Shown here piece by piece: positions 56,605-64,000 of a stretch of 64,000 nt of DNA. The stretch's first letter is position 1. Each line of letters begins with the position of its first letter. Below the pieces are notes generated by a model. That model was not told where the DNA came from, ran no database searches, and was given only the letters and a program-made list of their open reading frames with translations. Location of the stretch: positions 1 to 64,000 of the forward strand of contig JBAZYX010000002.1 in the NCBI GenBank assembly GCA_041659105.1. The letters run 5' to 3'. Made by a program: the position numbers and the translations under genes. The DNA is from CAIUKV01 sp041659105. Lineage in GTDB: Bacteria > Actinomycetota > Acidimicrobiia > IMCC26256 > PALSA-555.

Positions 56605-57414
56605 GTGATCCGTCTCGCGCTCCTCGGTGGTGGCCGGATGGGCGAGGCGCTGCTCGCCGGACTGCTCGACTCCGGCTGGGAGGCCGATGCCCTCGCGGTG
56701 GCCGAGCTCGACCCCGACCGCCGGCGGGCGCTCGAAGCCGCCTTCCCGGGCGTGCGCGTGGTGCCGGCGCCCGCGTGGGCCGTGCCGGAGGCCGACGTCG
56801 TGGTCGTGGCGGTGAAGCCCGACGACGTCGTGGGCGTGCTCGAGTCGGCCGTGGCCGCGCTCGACGACGGCGCCCTCGTGTTGTCGATCGCCGCCGGCGT
56901 CACCCTGGCCACGCTGGAGGCCGCGGTGCCCGGCCGACCGGTGGTGCGGGCCATGCCCAACACGCCCGCGCTCGTGCGGGCCGGCGCGTCGGCCATCGCC
57001 GGCGGTGCCCACGCCACCGACGCCCATCTCGACCTCGCCGAGCGGGTGCTCGGGTCGGTCGGTGTGGTCGTGCGCGTCCCCGAGAAGCAGCTCGACGCGG
57101 TCACGGGCCTGTCGGGCTCGGGTCCCGCCTACGTGTTCCTGGTGGCGGAGGCGCTGGTGGAGGCCGGGGTGCTCGCGGGGCTCCCGTGGGACACCGCCCG
57201 GACCCTCGTCGAGCAGACGCTGCTGGGCTCGGCCCGGCTCCTCGTGGAGGGCGAGGACCACCCGGGGCTGCTGCGGGCCGCGGTCACGTCGCCGGGTGGC
57301 ACGACGGCGGCCGGGCTCGCCGAGCTCGAGCGCCACGGCGTGCGGGCGGCGTTCCTCGACGCCGTCCTGGCCGCCACCGAGCGGTCCCGGTCGCTCGGGC
57401 GCCCGGAGGACTGA
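56605..57414 (+). CDS. proC: Pyrroline-5-carboxylate reductase
   Basis: Last step of proline synthesis, 269 aa, normal length. Cofactor site LALLGGGRMGEALLAGLL, AVKPDD, MPNTPALVRAG and the C-terminal signature with VTGLSGSGPAYVFLVAEAL and AVTSPGGTTAAGL. GTG 56605 is leaderless-type. The phosphatase-like gene begins 1 base after the stop, so the two share a transcript. Confidence 0.95.
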   Translation: MIRLALLGGGRMGEALLAGLLDSGWEADALAVAELDPDRRRALEAAFPGVRVVPAPAWAVPEADVVVVAVKPDDVVGVLESAVAALDDGALVLSIAAGVTLATLEAAVPGRPVVRAMPNTPALVRAGASAIAGGAHATDAHLDLAERVLGSVGVVVRVPEKQLDAVTGLSGSGPAYVFLVAEALVEAGVLAGLPWDTARTLVEQTLLGSARLLVEGEDHPGLLRAAVTSPGGTTAAGLAELERHGVRAAFLDAVLAATERSRSLGRPED

Positions 57415-57415
57415 C

Positions 57416-58324
57416 GTGAGCCGGCGGCCGCGCCGCAACCGTCCACCCCGCCTCGATCTCCCGTCCCCGTCGGTCCCGCGTCCCGGCCACTCCGGCCCCC
57501 CGAGCCCCGAAGCGGCCGCCGCCGTCGCCCGGCGCGCTCTGATCGACGCCCACGTCACCGGCAGCCACCACCGGCTCGGACGCGACGCCGTCCGCCACGC
57601 CATCCGGGCGCTCACCACCGGCGACCGCCGGGCGCTCCTGGGCGTCGACCTCGGCGCCTGCGAGGTCGACGAGGTGCGGGCGGCGCTGGTGAAGACCCAC
57701 GGGTGGGACCCCGAGTCCCCCCGGGCCACCATCGATCCCGACGCCACCGTCGCCGCGCTGCGGGTCGCGGCGGCGAGGATCCGCGAGGCGGCCGCGGCCG
57801 GGGCTCGGGTCGCGGTGGCGACGACGCGCCCCGCGCCCCTGCTCGGGCTGGCCCAGTGGGTGGCGGGCGACGCCGCCGAGCGGGGTGCGTCGCTGCTCAC
57901 GAGCGACGCCGCGTCGGTCGAGGGCCCGGGCCGCCGTCAGCTGTGGTGGATCGGCGACGTCGCGGTCGTGACCGACGGGCAGTCGCTGCTGGCCCACGAC
58001 GCCGCGGTGGGCGGCGACGACTGGCTGTTCGCCGTCGGCCGCCCCGACCTCGTGGTGGCCGACCGGGGCTTCGCGGGGGCGGCGGTGCGGGCGGGGGTCG
58101 AGACCATCGCCTGGGCGGACCTCGACGCCCCTGCGCTCTCCGTCGCGGCGGCTCGCGGCCGCCCCATCCTGGTGGTGCCGCTCGACGAGCAGCGTCCGGC
58201 CTCGGCCTACGACGCCGTGATCCGGATCCTCGACGAGCCTCCTCCCGGGCCCCCCGACCACGGCCCGCACGGCACCCCCGATGGCCCCGAAATCGGTCAG
58301 GGGGGCGGGATCGGAGCCCCCTGA
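57416..58324 (+). CDS. Actinobacterial phosphatase-like protein
   Basis: 302 aa. The middle reads ALIDAHVTGSHHRLGRDAVRHAIRALTTGD, ATIDPDATVAALRVAA and AVATTRPAPLLGLAQWVA (short cores VTGSHHRLGRD and TTRPAPLLG), a pattern I recall in actinobacterial proteins annotated as phosphatases. In those the last motif is usually ATGHPxGLL, so the His is absent here and activity is uncertain. N-terminal 35 and C-terminal 35 residues are disordered and proline-rich. GTG 57416. Confidence 0.6.
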   Translation: MSRRPRRNRPPRLDLPSPSVPRPGHSGPPSPEAAAAVARRALIDAHVTGSHHRLGRDAVRHAIRALTTGDRRALLGVDLGACEVDEVRAALVKTHGWDPESPRATIDPDATVAALRVAAARIREAAAAGARVAVATTRPAPLLGLAQWVAGDAAERGASLLTSDAASVEGPGRRQLWWIGDVAVVTDGQSLLAHDAAVGGDDWLFAVGRPDLVVADRGFAGAAVRAGVETIAWADLDAPALSVAAARGRPILVVPLDEQRPASAYDAVIRILDEPPPGPPDHGPHGTPDGPEIGQGGGIGAP

Positions 58325-58454
58325 GGCCCGGTCCGAGGGAGCCCCGGCCACCCGGTCCCCGGCGACCACCCGAGTCACCGTGCGCCACATTCGACAACTC
58401 TCGCACCGTGACCTACGCTGCCAGGGCCAGGCGGGGGAGTGGAAGGTTGGTGCC

Positions 58455-58649
58455 GTGGCGCAGTCGTTCTCCAAAGCGCGCTTCTTGACCGTTCAGGAAG
58501 TCGCGGATCTCATGCGGGTCTCGTCCATGACGGTGTACCGGCTCATCAAAGCCGGGGACCTCCCCGCAGTGCGCGTCGGCCGATCGTTCCGCGTGAGCGA
58601 CACCGACGTCGACGCCTACCTGGCCGCGCGGTACACCCAGGCCGGCTGA
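58455..58649 (+). CDS. Excisionase-type helix-turn-helix protein
   Basis: 64 aa, FLTVQEVADLMRVSSMTVYRLIKAGDLPAVRVGRSFRVSDTDVDAYL (HTH core VQEVADLMRVSSMTVYRLI, wing RVGRSFRVS). MerR-like fold as in BldC but of the second, proC-linked type (Rv0500A-like). It is a likely small transcription factor. GTG 58455 has GGAAGG 9 bases upstream. The tiny ribosomal protein bS22 that follows Rv0500A in mycobacteria is not seen here. Confidence 0.87.
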   Translation: MAQSFSKARFLTVQEVADLMRVSSMTVYRLIKAGDLPAVRVGRSFRVSDTDVDAYLAARYTQAG

Positions 58650-58660
58650 CGCCCGCTCGC

Positions 58661-59497
58661 GTGCCCGACACGCCGGCGCGTCCGTTCGTCGCGTTCCTTT
58701 CCGACTACGGCCACGCCGACGAGTTCGTCGGCGTGTGCAAAGGCGTGATCGCGTCGATCGCGCCCGCCGCCCGGGTGGTCGACCTCGTCCACGAGCTGCC
58801 GCCCCACGACGTCGCCGCGGGCGGGCTCGCGCTCGTGCGCTCGGTCCAGTACCTGCCCGAGGGCTCGCTGGTCCTGGCGGTGGTCGACCCCGGCGTGGGG
58901 ACCGCCCGTCGCCTGGTGGCGGTCGCGTGCGCCCAGGCCACCTTCTTCGGCCCCGACAACGGTCTGCTCGCCCCGGCCGTGGCGATGCTCGGCGGGGCCC
59001 AGCGTGTGGTCGAGCTGTCCGATCCCCGGTTCCACCTGCCGTCGCCCGGCCCGACGTTCGCCGGCCGCGACGTCCTGGCCGCCGCGCTGGGCCATCACGC
59101 GGCCGGCGTTCCCCTCGGCGAGCTGGGCCCGGAGGTCGATCCGGTCGGCCTGACCCCCGGCCTGGTGGGCTTGCCCCGCATCGCCCCCGGCGGCGCCATC
59201 GAGGCCGAGGTGTGGTGGGTCGACCGCTTCGGGAACTGCCAGATCAACCTCGGTCCCGACGAGCTCGAGGAGCTCGGCGGCCGCCGGGAGGGCCGGGTCG
59301 AGGTGCGCGTGGGCGACCTCGTCCGCACCGCCCGCTGGGTCCACACCTACGCCGACGCGAAGGCCTCGGAGCTCGTCCTCGTGGTCGACAGCTACGGCCT
59401 GCTCGCCCTCGCGCTCGACCGCCGGTCGGCCGCCGCCGAGTTGGGCCTCCGCACGGGTGCCGCGGTCACACTGGTGCCCCCGGACACCGCACCCTGA
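58661..59497 (+). CDS. SAM hydroxide adenosyltransferase (DUF62)
   Basis: 278 aa of the fluorinase/DUF62 family that splits S-adenosylmethionine with hydroxide into adenosine and methionine. FLSDYGHADEFVGVCKGV, VVDPGVGTARR, FFGPDNGLLAPA, FAGRDVLAAA and WWVDRFGNCQINL (SAM-binding) are all in place. There is no extra loop of the fluorinase type, so halide use is not expected. GTG 58661 lies 11 bases after the HTH stop. A 30-aa membrane peptide gene follows. Confidence 0.9.
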   Translation: MPDTPARPFVAFLSDYGHADEFVGVCKGVIASIAPAARVVDLVHELPPHDVAAGGLALVRSVQYLPEGSLVLAVVDPGVGTARRLVAVACAQATFFGPDNGLLAPAVAMLGGAQRVVELSDPRFHLPSPGPTFAGRDVLAAALGHHAAGVPLGELGPEVDPVGLTPGLVGLPRIAPGGAIEAEVWWVDRFGNCQINLGPDELEELGGRREGRVEVRVGDLVRTARWVHTYADAKASELVLVVDSYGLLALALDRRSAAAELGLRTGAAVTLVPPDTAP

Positions 59498-59523
59498 GCC
59501 GTCCGGCCACTCGAGGAGCATCC

Positions 59524-59616
59524 GTGCGACAAGGAACGACCATCGCCATCGTGGCGCTGCTGGTGCTCATCATCGCCGCCGCCTTCGCCCAGTTCGTTCT
59601 GAGACTGGGGCCCTGA
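59524..59616 (+). CDS. 30-residue single-pass membrane peptide
   Basis: MRQGTTIAIVALLVLIIAAA is a short basic start plus a hydrophobic segment (residues 7-27), ending FVLRLGP. GTG 59524 has GAGGAG 5 bases upstream, one of the better ribosome sites in this region. It follows the SAM-hydrolase gene by 26 bases and is probably cotranscribed. Too short for automatic calling; function unknown. Confidence 0.65.
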   Translation: MRQGTTIAIVALLVLIIAAAFAQFVLRLGP

Positions 59617-60093
59617 CTATTGCCTCGCTCGCTGTGGGCTGCCGATTGCCGGACCGAGCCCAACACTCCGTGGCCCGTCGTGGCGAGTGAAGGCATCCCA
59701 CGGCCACTCGCTCGGCGGCTCCCCTCCGCTTCGCTCCGGTCCGCGGAGGGAGTGCCCGCGCGGCGCCTTCGCTCGGGCGCTCGGAACGAGGTTGCGAACG
59801 CCTCGGTCGGGCAATCGGCGCTGTGCAGCGAGCGACGCCATCAGGACGATTCCGGCCGCGGGCGCGGGTCTTGGGGCGGGCTGGGAGGCCGGTGAACCGA
59901 TGAGCCCGTCGGCTCGTCGGCTCACGATCCCCGCGCCCGCGTACCGGAACCTCGGGTGGAAGGCGCGTGATCGGACGCGGGCGTCGCCGCCCGGGTTCGC
60001 CCCTGCTCCCTCCGTGGAAAGTGCATCGGCTGCCGAGTCGAACGCCTTGAGTGGGATTCGGGCGCAGAATCGGCCAACAAACGGCTGAGTTGG
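59617..60093. other. 477-base gap without a convincing gene
   Basis: Open frames here on both strands look like ordinary GC-rich noise, with no start signals or family matches. An imperfect GC hairpin lies around 59718-59753 (CTCCCCTCCGC/GCGGAGGGAG). Nothing else is recognised. Confidence 0.6.
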
Positions 60094-60819
60094 TCACTCA
60101 GCGTGAGCGACTGCCGCGTCGACCAGTTCGGCTGGAGCGGGGCTCGATCGGGAGCCGTCGGCCACGAGGAATCCCGTGTAGATGACCGCGATGCCGACTG
60201 CCAGCGTCAGCGCGAACGCCTCGTCGTGGCCCACGAACCCCTGCACGAGGCCGCCGCTCGACAGCACGAGCGTGCCGAGGGCCACGAGCGCGTTGGCGAG
60301 CGCGAGCCGGCCCCGGCCGGGCACGTCGTCGGACCGGAGCAGCTGCACGAGCGACCAGAGCGCCCCGACGATGACCACCGTGGCGCCCACGCCGCTGCCG
60401 ACCGCGGCGAGCACGCGGGGGAGCGCCTGGGTGAACACGTCCTTGCCGACGGGAATCCCGGTCCCGCTGACCGGCTCCATGGCTGCGAGCACCAGGGCGC
60501 CCACCGCGAGGCCGGAGAGGAACACCAGCACTCCCCGCACCCGGCGTCCGGCGGCGCCACCGAAGAGCAGGAACACCGTGCCGAGCGCGAGCCAGGGCAC
60601 GCTGAGGATCGCGCCGCAGCAGTAGAAGACCTTGTAGGTGCCGGCGTCCCAGCCGGTGGACGCACCCAGGGCCAGGGCCGCCGACGCCGCCGCGAACAGC
60701 ACCAGCGCCACGGTCCAAGCCGCCTGGTGCGGGCCCCGACCGGCGGCGGCCCGTTGGAAGGTGGCCATCGCGAACAGCGAGGCGAGCAGGGTGGCAACGG
60801 CCGCGAGCGCGAACACCAT
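60094..60819 (-). CDS. Multi-pass membrane protein of unknown function
   Basis: 241 aa, about seven hydrophobic segments, with only short loops. FYCCGAILSVPWLALGTVFLLFGG (core CCGAILSVPWLALGTVFLL) in the third has paired Cys and Trp. I do not know the family. TAGCCT ends 9 bases before ATG 60819 without a ribosome site, so the leader would be 2-3 bases. It is divergent from sirC. Confidence 0.75.
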   Translation of the reverse strand: MVFALAAVATLLASLFAMATFQRAAAGRGPHQAAWTVALVLFAAASAALALGASTGWDAGTYKVFYCCGAILSVPWLALGTVFLLFGGAAGRRVRGVLVFLSGLAVGALVLAAMEPVSGTGIPVGKDVFTQALPRVLAAVGSGVGATVVIVGALWSLVQLLRSDDVPGRGRLALANALVALGTLVLSSGGLVQGFVGHDEAFALTLAVGIAVIYTGFLVADGSRSSPAPAELVDAAVAHAE

Positions 60820-60857
60820 CGACCGGTGAGGCTACCGACGGCTCCCGGACGCCTGAG

Positions 60858-60863
60858 TACCCT
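60858..60863 (+). promoter_or_regulatory. Leaderless-type -10 element for the tetrapyrrole operon
   Basis: TACCCT, 6 bases before GTG 60870. Confidence 0.55.
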
Positions 60864-60869
60864 GGTCGG

Positions 60870-61538
60870 GTGAGCGCTGTGGCCGAAGTGCCCGGCCGTC
60901 CGGGACTGGGCGGCTATCCGGTGAACCTGCTCGTGCAGGACCGTCGCTGCGTGGTGGTGGGGGCGGGTCGCATCGCCACCCGCAAGATCGAGGCGCTCCT
61001 CGACGCGGGCGCCGACGTCCGGGTGATCGCGCTCGAGGCGGTCGACGAGGTGCGCGACTGGCACGAAGCGGGCCGGCTGATCTGGCACCCGCGGCCCTTT
61101 GTGCCCGAAGACCTCGACGACGCGTGGCTCGCCACCGCGGCCACCTCCGACCCCGACACGAACCGTGCGGTGTTCGCGGCCGGGGAGGCCCGGCGGATCT
61201 GGGTCAACGCGGCCGACGACCCCCGCAGCTGCTCGTTCACCCTGATGTCGTTGGTACGACAGGGGGATCTGGTCGTCACCGTGGGCACGGGGGGCCGCAG
61301 CCCGGCCCTGGCCACCTACCTTCGAGACCACGTCCGCTCCGAGATGGGACCCGAGTACGGGGTCCTGCTCGACCTCCTGTCCCAGGCGCGGGAGGAGATG
61401 CGCGCCGGGGGGCGCTCGTCGGAGGACGCCGATTGGCAGCGGGCCTTGGATTCCGGCATGCTCGACCTCATCCGCAGCGGCAAGGTGGCCGAGGCGAAGG
61501 AGCTCCTCCAGACGTGTCTCTCGTCGTCGTCGGACTGA
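60870..61538 (+). CDS. Precorrin-2 dehydrogenase / sirohydrochlorin ferrochelatase-type protein
   Basis: 222 aa. YPVNLLVQDRRCVVVGAGRIATRKIEALLDAGADV gives the NAD site (core VVVGAGRIATRKIEALLDAG), and VNAADDPRSCSFTLMSLVRQGDLVVTVGTGGRSPALATYLRD (core VNAADDPRSCSFTLMS) is typical of the CysG N-terminal/SirC/Met8 family. It oxidises precorrin-2 on the way to siroheme or cobalamin. Leaderless-type GTG 60870; the hemA start lies inside its last 25 bases. Confidence 0.9.
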   Translation: MSAVAEVPGRPGLGGYPVNLLVQDRRCVVVGAGRIATRKIEALLDAGADVRVIALEAVDEVRDWHEAGRLIWHPRPFVPEDLDDAWLATAATSDPDTNRAVFAAGEARRIWVNAADDPRSCSFTLMSLVRQGDLVVTVGTGGRSPALATYLRDHVRSEMGPEYGVLLDLLSQAREEMRAGGRSSEDADWQRALDSGMLDLIRSGKVAEAKELLQTCLSSSSD

Positions 61539-62791
61539 ATCACCGCAACGCCCCGGTCGACCTCCTGGAGCGGATGTCCGTCCCGGGCAAGGCGCTGCCG
61601 AAGGCGCTCCACGCGTTGGTCGCGCGCGAGCACCTCGCGGAGGCGGTCCTCCTCTCCACCTGCAACCGCACCGAGGTCTACGCCCGGGCCACGCTGTTCC
61701 ACCCGGGGGTCGACGACGTCCGCCACTTCCTCGCGGAGACGGCCGGTCTCGACCCCGACGCCCTGGCCGACCTGCTCTACACCTTCCACGACGACGCCGC
61801 GGTCACGCACCTCTTCGCGGTCGCGGCCGGGCTCGACTCCATGATCATCGGCGAGCACGAGATCCTCGGCCAGGTCCGCGAGGCCTGGCGCGCCGCCGAC
61901 GCCGAGGGCACCGCGGGTCCGCTGCTCCAGCGCACGTTCCGCCAGGCGATCGAGGTGGGCAAGCGCGCCCGCACCGAGACGGGGATCGGGCGGCACGCGG
62001 TTTCGGTGTCGTCGGCCGCGGTCACGCTGGCCTCCGAGCGGCTCGGCACCCTCGAGGGTCGGCGAGTGCTCGTGCTCGGCGCGGGCGAGGTGGGCCAGCG
62101 CATGGCCGTCGCGCTCGCCGGCGCGGGTGTCGGCGAGATCGTGGTGGCCAACCGCACGCCGAGCCGGGCCGAGGCGCTCGCCGAGCGGGTCGGCGGCCGG
62201 GCGATCCCGTTGCACGACGTGCCCGAGGCGCTGGCGCACGCCGATGTGGTGCTCTCGTCCACCGGTGCCGACCACACGCTCATCGAGCGGGCCGACATCG
62301 AGGAGGCGATGCGCCGCCGCGACGACCGCGCGATGCTCGTCGTCGACGTCGCCGTGCCCCGCGACGTCGATCCCGGCGTCGCCCAGGTCTTCGGCGTCAC
62401 CCTCCTCGACATCGACGCGCTGCGCGCGCTGGGCGAGCAGTCGCTCCAGCAGCGGCGCGCCGAGATCGGCCGGGTCCGCGAGATCATCGCGGCCGAGCTC
62501 GAGCGCTACCGGCTCGAGCGCTCGGCCCGTGAGGTCGCACCCCTCGTGGCCGCCCTGCGCACGCGCATCGAGGAGCTGCGCGTGAGCGAGCTCGAGCGCC
62601 TCGGCGGGCAGCTCACCAGCGACCCCGCCGTGCAGGCCACGCTCGACGCGGTGACCCGCGGCCTGGTCAACAAGCTGCTGCACGAGCCGACCGTCCGTCT
62701 GAAGGACGCCGCCGGGACGGCGCGGGGCGACCTCTACGCCGACGCGCTGGTCGAGCTCTTCGCGCTGCAGCCGCCCAGCGACGACGAGTGA
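61514..62791 (+). CDS. hemA: Glutamyl-tRNA reductase
   Basis: First enzyme of the C5 tetrapyrrole route: reduces glutamyl-tRNA to glutamate-1-semialdehyde with NADPH. 425 aa. VVVGLNHRNAPVDLLERM start, nucleophile Cys50 in LLSTCNRTEVYA, GEHEILGQVREA, cofactor site VLVLGAGEVGQRMA and the C-terminal dimerisation helix. GTG 61514 gives a 25-base overlap with the previous gene; stop TGATG meets hemC. Confidence 0.95.
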   Translation: MSLVVVGLNHRNAPVDLLERMSVPGKALPKALHALVAREHLAEAVLLSTCNRTEVYARATLFHPGVDDVRHFLAETAGLDPDALADLLYTFHDDAAVTHLFAVAAGLDSMIIGEHEILGQVREAWRAADAEGTAGPLLQRTFRQAIEVGKRARTETGIGRHAVSVSSAAVTLASERLGTLEGRRVLVLGAGEVGQRMAVALAGAGVGEIVVANRTPSRAEALAERVGGRAIPLHDVPEALAHADVVLSSTGADHTLIERADIEEAMRRRDDRAMLVVDVAVPRDVDPGVAQVFGVTLLDIDALRALGEQSLQQRRAEIGRVREIIAAELERYRLERSAREVAPLVAALRTRIEELRVSELERLGGQLTSDPAVQATLDAVTRGLVNKLLHEPTVRLKDAAGTARGDLYADALVELFALQPPSDDE

Positions 62792-63678
62792 TGCCGGCGC
62801 GCCTGCGCGTCGCGACGCGCGGCAGCGAGCTCGCTCGCGCCCAGACCGCCGCCGTCATCGCGCGGCTCGGCGTGGACGCCGATGTGGTGGTGGTGAGCAC
62901 CACCGGTGACCAGCGCACCGACGCGCCGATCCACGCGCTCGGCGGCACCGGGGTGTTCGTGAAGGAGGTGCAGGAGGCAGTGCTCGCGGGCGACGCCGAC
63001 ATCGCCGTGCACTCCGCCAAGGATCTGCCGTCGCTGAGCGCGCCCGGCCTCGTGCTCGCGGCCGTGCCCGAGCGGGGCGACGCGCGCGACGCGCTCGTCG
63101 GCTCGACGCTCGCCGACCTGCCCACCGGCGCGCGGGTGGGGACCGGCGCGGTGCGGCGGCGCGCCCAGCTCGCCGCGGCCCGGCCGGACCTCGAGTTCGG
63201 TGAGCTGCGGGGCAACATCGGCACCCGCCTCGAGAAGGCCGCCGGGTTCGACGCCGTGGTGGTCGCCGCCGTCGCGCTGGAGCGGTTGGGGCTGGCCGGG
63301 CGCATCGCGGAGCGGCTCGACCCCGCGGTCATGCTCCCGCAGGTCGGCCAGGGCGCGATCGCGGTGGAGTGTCGCGCGGACGACGACCGCGTCCGTGCGC
63401 TGCTCGCCGCGGTCGACGACACCCACGCCCACGCGGCCGTGGCCGCGGAGCGGGCGTTCCTCGCTCAGCTCGGCGGCGGGTGCAACCTGCCGTGCGGCGC
63501 GCTCGCGGGCGAGGTCGCGGGCGGGGTGGAGATCGAGGTGCTGCTCGCGTCGCTCGACGGGCGCACCGTGCTGCGGGCCCGGGCGTCGGGGGCGGACCCC
63601 GAGGTCGTGGGGGTGGAGGCGGCCCGACGCCTGCTCGACGAGCACGGCGGGCGCAGCCTGCTCGAGGAGGTCGCGTGA
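62791..63678 (+). CDS. hemC: Hydroxymethylbilane synthase
   Basis: Polymerises four porphobilinogens to hydroxymethylbilane, 295 aa. RVATRGSELARAQT at the start, HSAKDLPS, GTGAVRRRAQL and LRGNIGTRLEK bind the substrate, and Cys231 in LGGGCNLPCGA carries the dipyrromethane cofactor. ATG 62791 shares its A with the hemA stop; GTG 62788 is an alternative. The last codon overlaps the next GTG. Confidence 0.95.
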   Translation: MPARLRVATRGSELARAQTAAVIARLGVDADVVVVSTTGDQRTDAPIHALGGTGVFVKEVQEAVLAGDADIAVHSAKDLPSLSAPGLVLAAVPERGDARDALVGSTLADLPTGARVGTGAVRRRAQLAAARPDLEFGELRGNIGTRLEKAAGFDAVVVAAVALERLGLAGRIAERLDPAVMLPQVGQGAIAVECRADDDRVRALLAAVDDTHAHAAVAAERAFLAQLGGGCNLPCGALAGEVAGGVEIEVLLASLDGRTVLRARASGADPEVVGVEAARRLLDEHGGRSLLEEVA

Positions 63679-64000
63679 CCGTCTACCTGGTGGGTGCGGG
63701 TCCGGGGGACCCCGGCCTGCTGACCCGACGCGGCGCGGAGCTGCTGGCCCGGGCCGACGTCGTGGTGCACGACCGCCTGGGCACCGCCGACCTGCTCGAC
63801 CTGGCCCGGCCCGACGCCGAGATGATCTCGGCCGGCAAGGCGCCCGGACAGGTCGACCTGACCCAGGACGAGATCAACGCGGTGCTCGTCGAGAAGGGAT
63901 CCGCAGGGCTCGAGGTTGTGCGGCTCAAGGGCGGCGACCCGTTCGTGTTCGGGCGCGGCGGCGAGGAGGCCGAGGTGCTGGCCGCGGCGGCGATCCCGTT
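63675..64000 (+). CDS. cobA: Uroporphyrinogen-III C-methyltransferase, N-terminal part
   Basis: 108 residues visible; the frame runs off the window. VTVYLVGAGPGDPGLLTRRGAELLARADVV (core VYLVGAGPGDPGLLTRRG) is the SAM methyltransferase start, VVHDRL and GKAPGQ follow, and VVRLKGGDPFVFGRGGEEAE (20 residues) is the classic SUMT motif. In many actinobacteria this domain is fused to HemD, which cannot be checked here. GTG 63675 overlaps the hemC stop. Confidence 0.93.
   Translation, partial: MTVYLVGAGPGDPGLLTRRGAELLARADVVVHDRLGTADLLDLARPDAEMISAGKAPGQVDLTQDEINAVLVEKGSAGLEVVRLKGGDPFVFGRGGEEAEVLAAAAIP

Noticed and set aside
58650..58660. bS22-like ribosomal peptide gene after the excisionase-type HTH gene
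   Set aside because: Expected from the mycobacterial order, but only 11 bases separate the HTH stop from the next gene and no Lys/Arg-rich 33-aa frame is seen nearby.
59617..60093. Open frames of up to 175 aa on both strands in the gap
   Set aside because: No start signals, no hydrophobic or motif pattern and translation typical of GC-rich noise.

Overview
The window is 64 kb of very GC-rich, densely coded chromosomal DNA. No phage, insertion sequence or CRISPR array is visible. Gene content points to an actinomycete: a BldC-type regulator, a mycothiol glycosyltransferase (MshA) followed by YbjN, an RsiG-type coiled-coil protein, a mycobacteria-like proC/excisionase-type HTH pair, an F420-type luciferase-like oxidoreductase and SCP-x-thiolase/DUF35 pairs. 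The mix of leaderless genes, lipid-type catabolic genes and absence of Streptomyces or Mycobacterium order suggests class Acidimicrobiia; that placement is inference.

Layout. 1-9.1 kb: purine synthesis (purB end, purC, purS, purQ, purL, purF, purM), interrupted by a conserved 134-aa gene and an APS-kinase-like gene on the other strand, then bldC. 9.2-9.5 kb: tRNA-Glu, -Asp and -Phe on the minus strand. 9.5-20 kb: stress and membrane genes (NTF2-like, USP-TerC, DUF805, two-HKD phospholipase D-like protein, tRNA-Lys, hybrid kinase and receiver, membrane alpha/beta hydrolase, CPBP protease, VOC protein). 20-25.7 kb (minus): bioA-bioF-bioD running into a class III aminotransferase and alanine dehydrogenase. 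25.8-43 kb: catabolic and accessory genes (thiolase-like/DUF35, SDRs, crotonase, amidohydrolase, LLM oxidoreductase, N-succinylamino-acid racemase with its GNAT partner, nucleoside hydrolase, HIT protein, GT2).

43-54 kb is an envelope, metal and redox region: two M23 peptidases, ZnuB/ZnuC without an adjacent binding protein, an exported WHDHRAHWM-motif membrane protein, a CopC-CopD fusion coupled to DsbB-like and thioredoxin-like proteins, and a Fur-family regulator. A perfect palindrome overlaps the znuC promoter, so zinc-responsive control is likely. 53.7-59.6 kb: RsiG-like protein, XRE regulator, mshA-ybjN, proC, a phosphatase-like protein, an excisionase-type HTH, SAM hydroxide adenosyltransferase and a 30-aa membrane peptide. 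60.8-64 kb: siroheme/tetrapyrrole genes (sirC, hemA, hemC, start of cobA).

Two sequence-level patterns stand out. First, about twenty genes have a TAnnnT-like hexamer 5-8 bases before an ATG or GTG and no Shine-Dalgarno sequence, which is the arrangement expected of leaderless transcripts. Second, a 44-46-base stem-loop element sits directly before the ATGA starts of purQ, bioF and the thiolase-like gene, and its stem differs between copies while staying paired. Other repeats are four 34-bp tandem units in the HIT/GT2 promoter region and two hairpins 71 bp apart at 30.1 kb.
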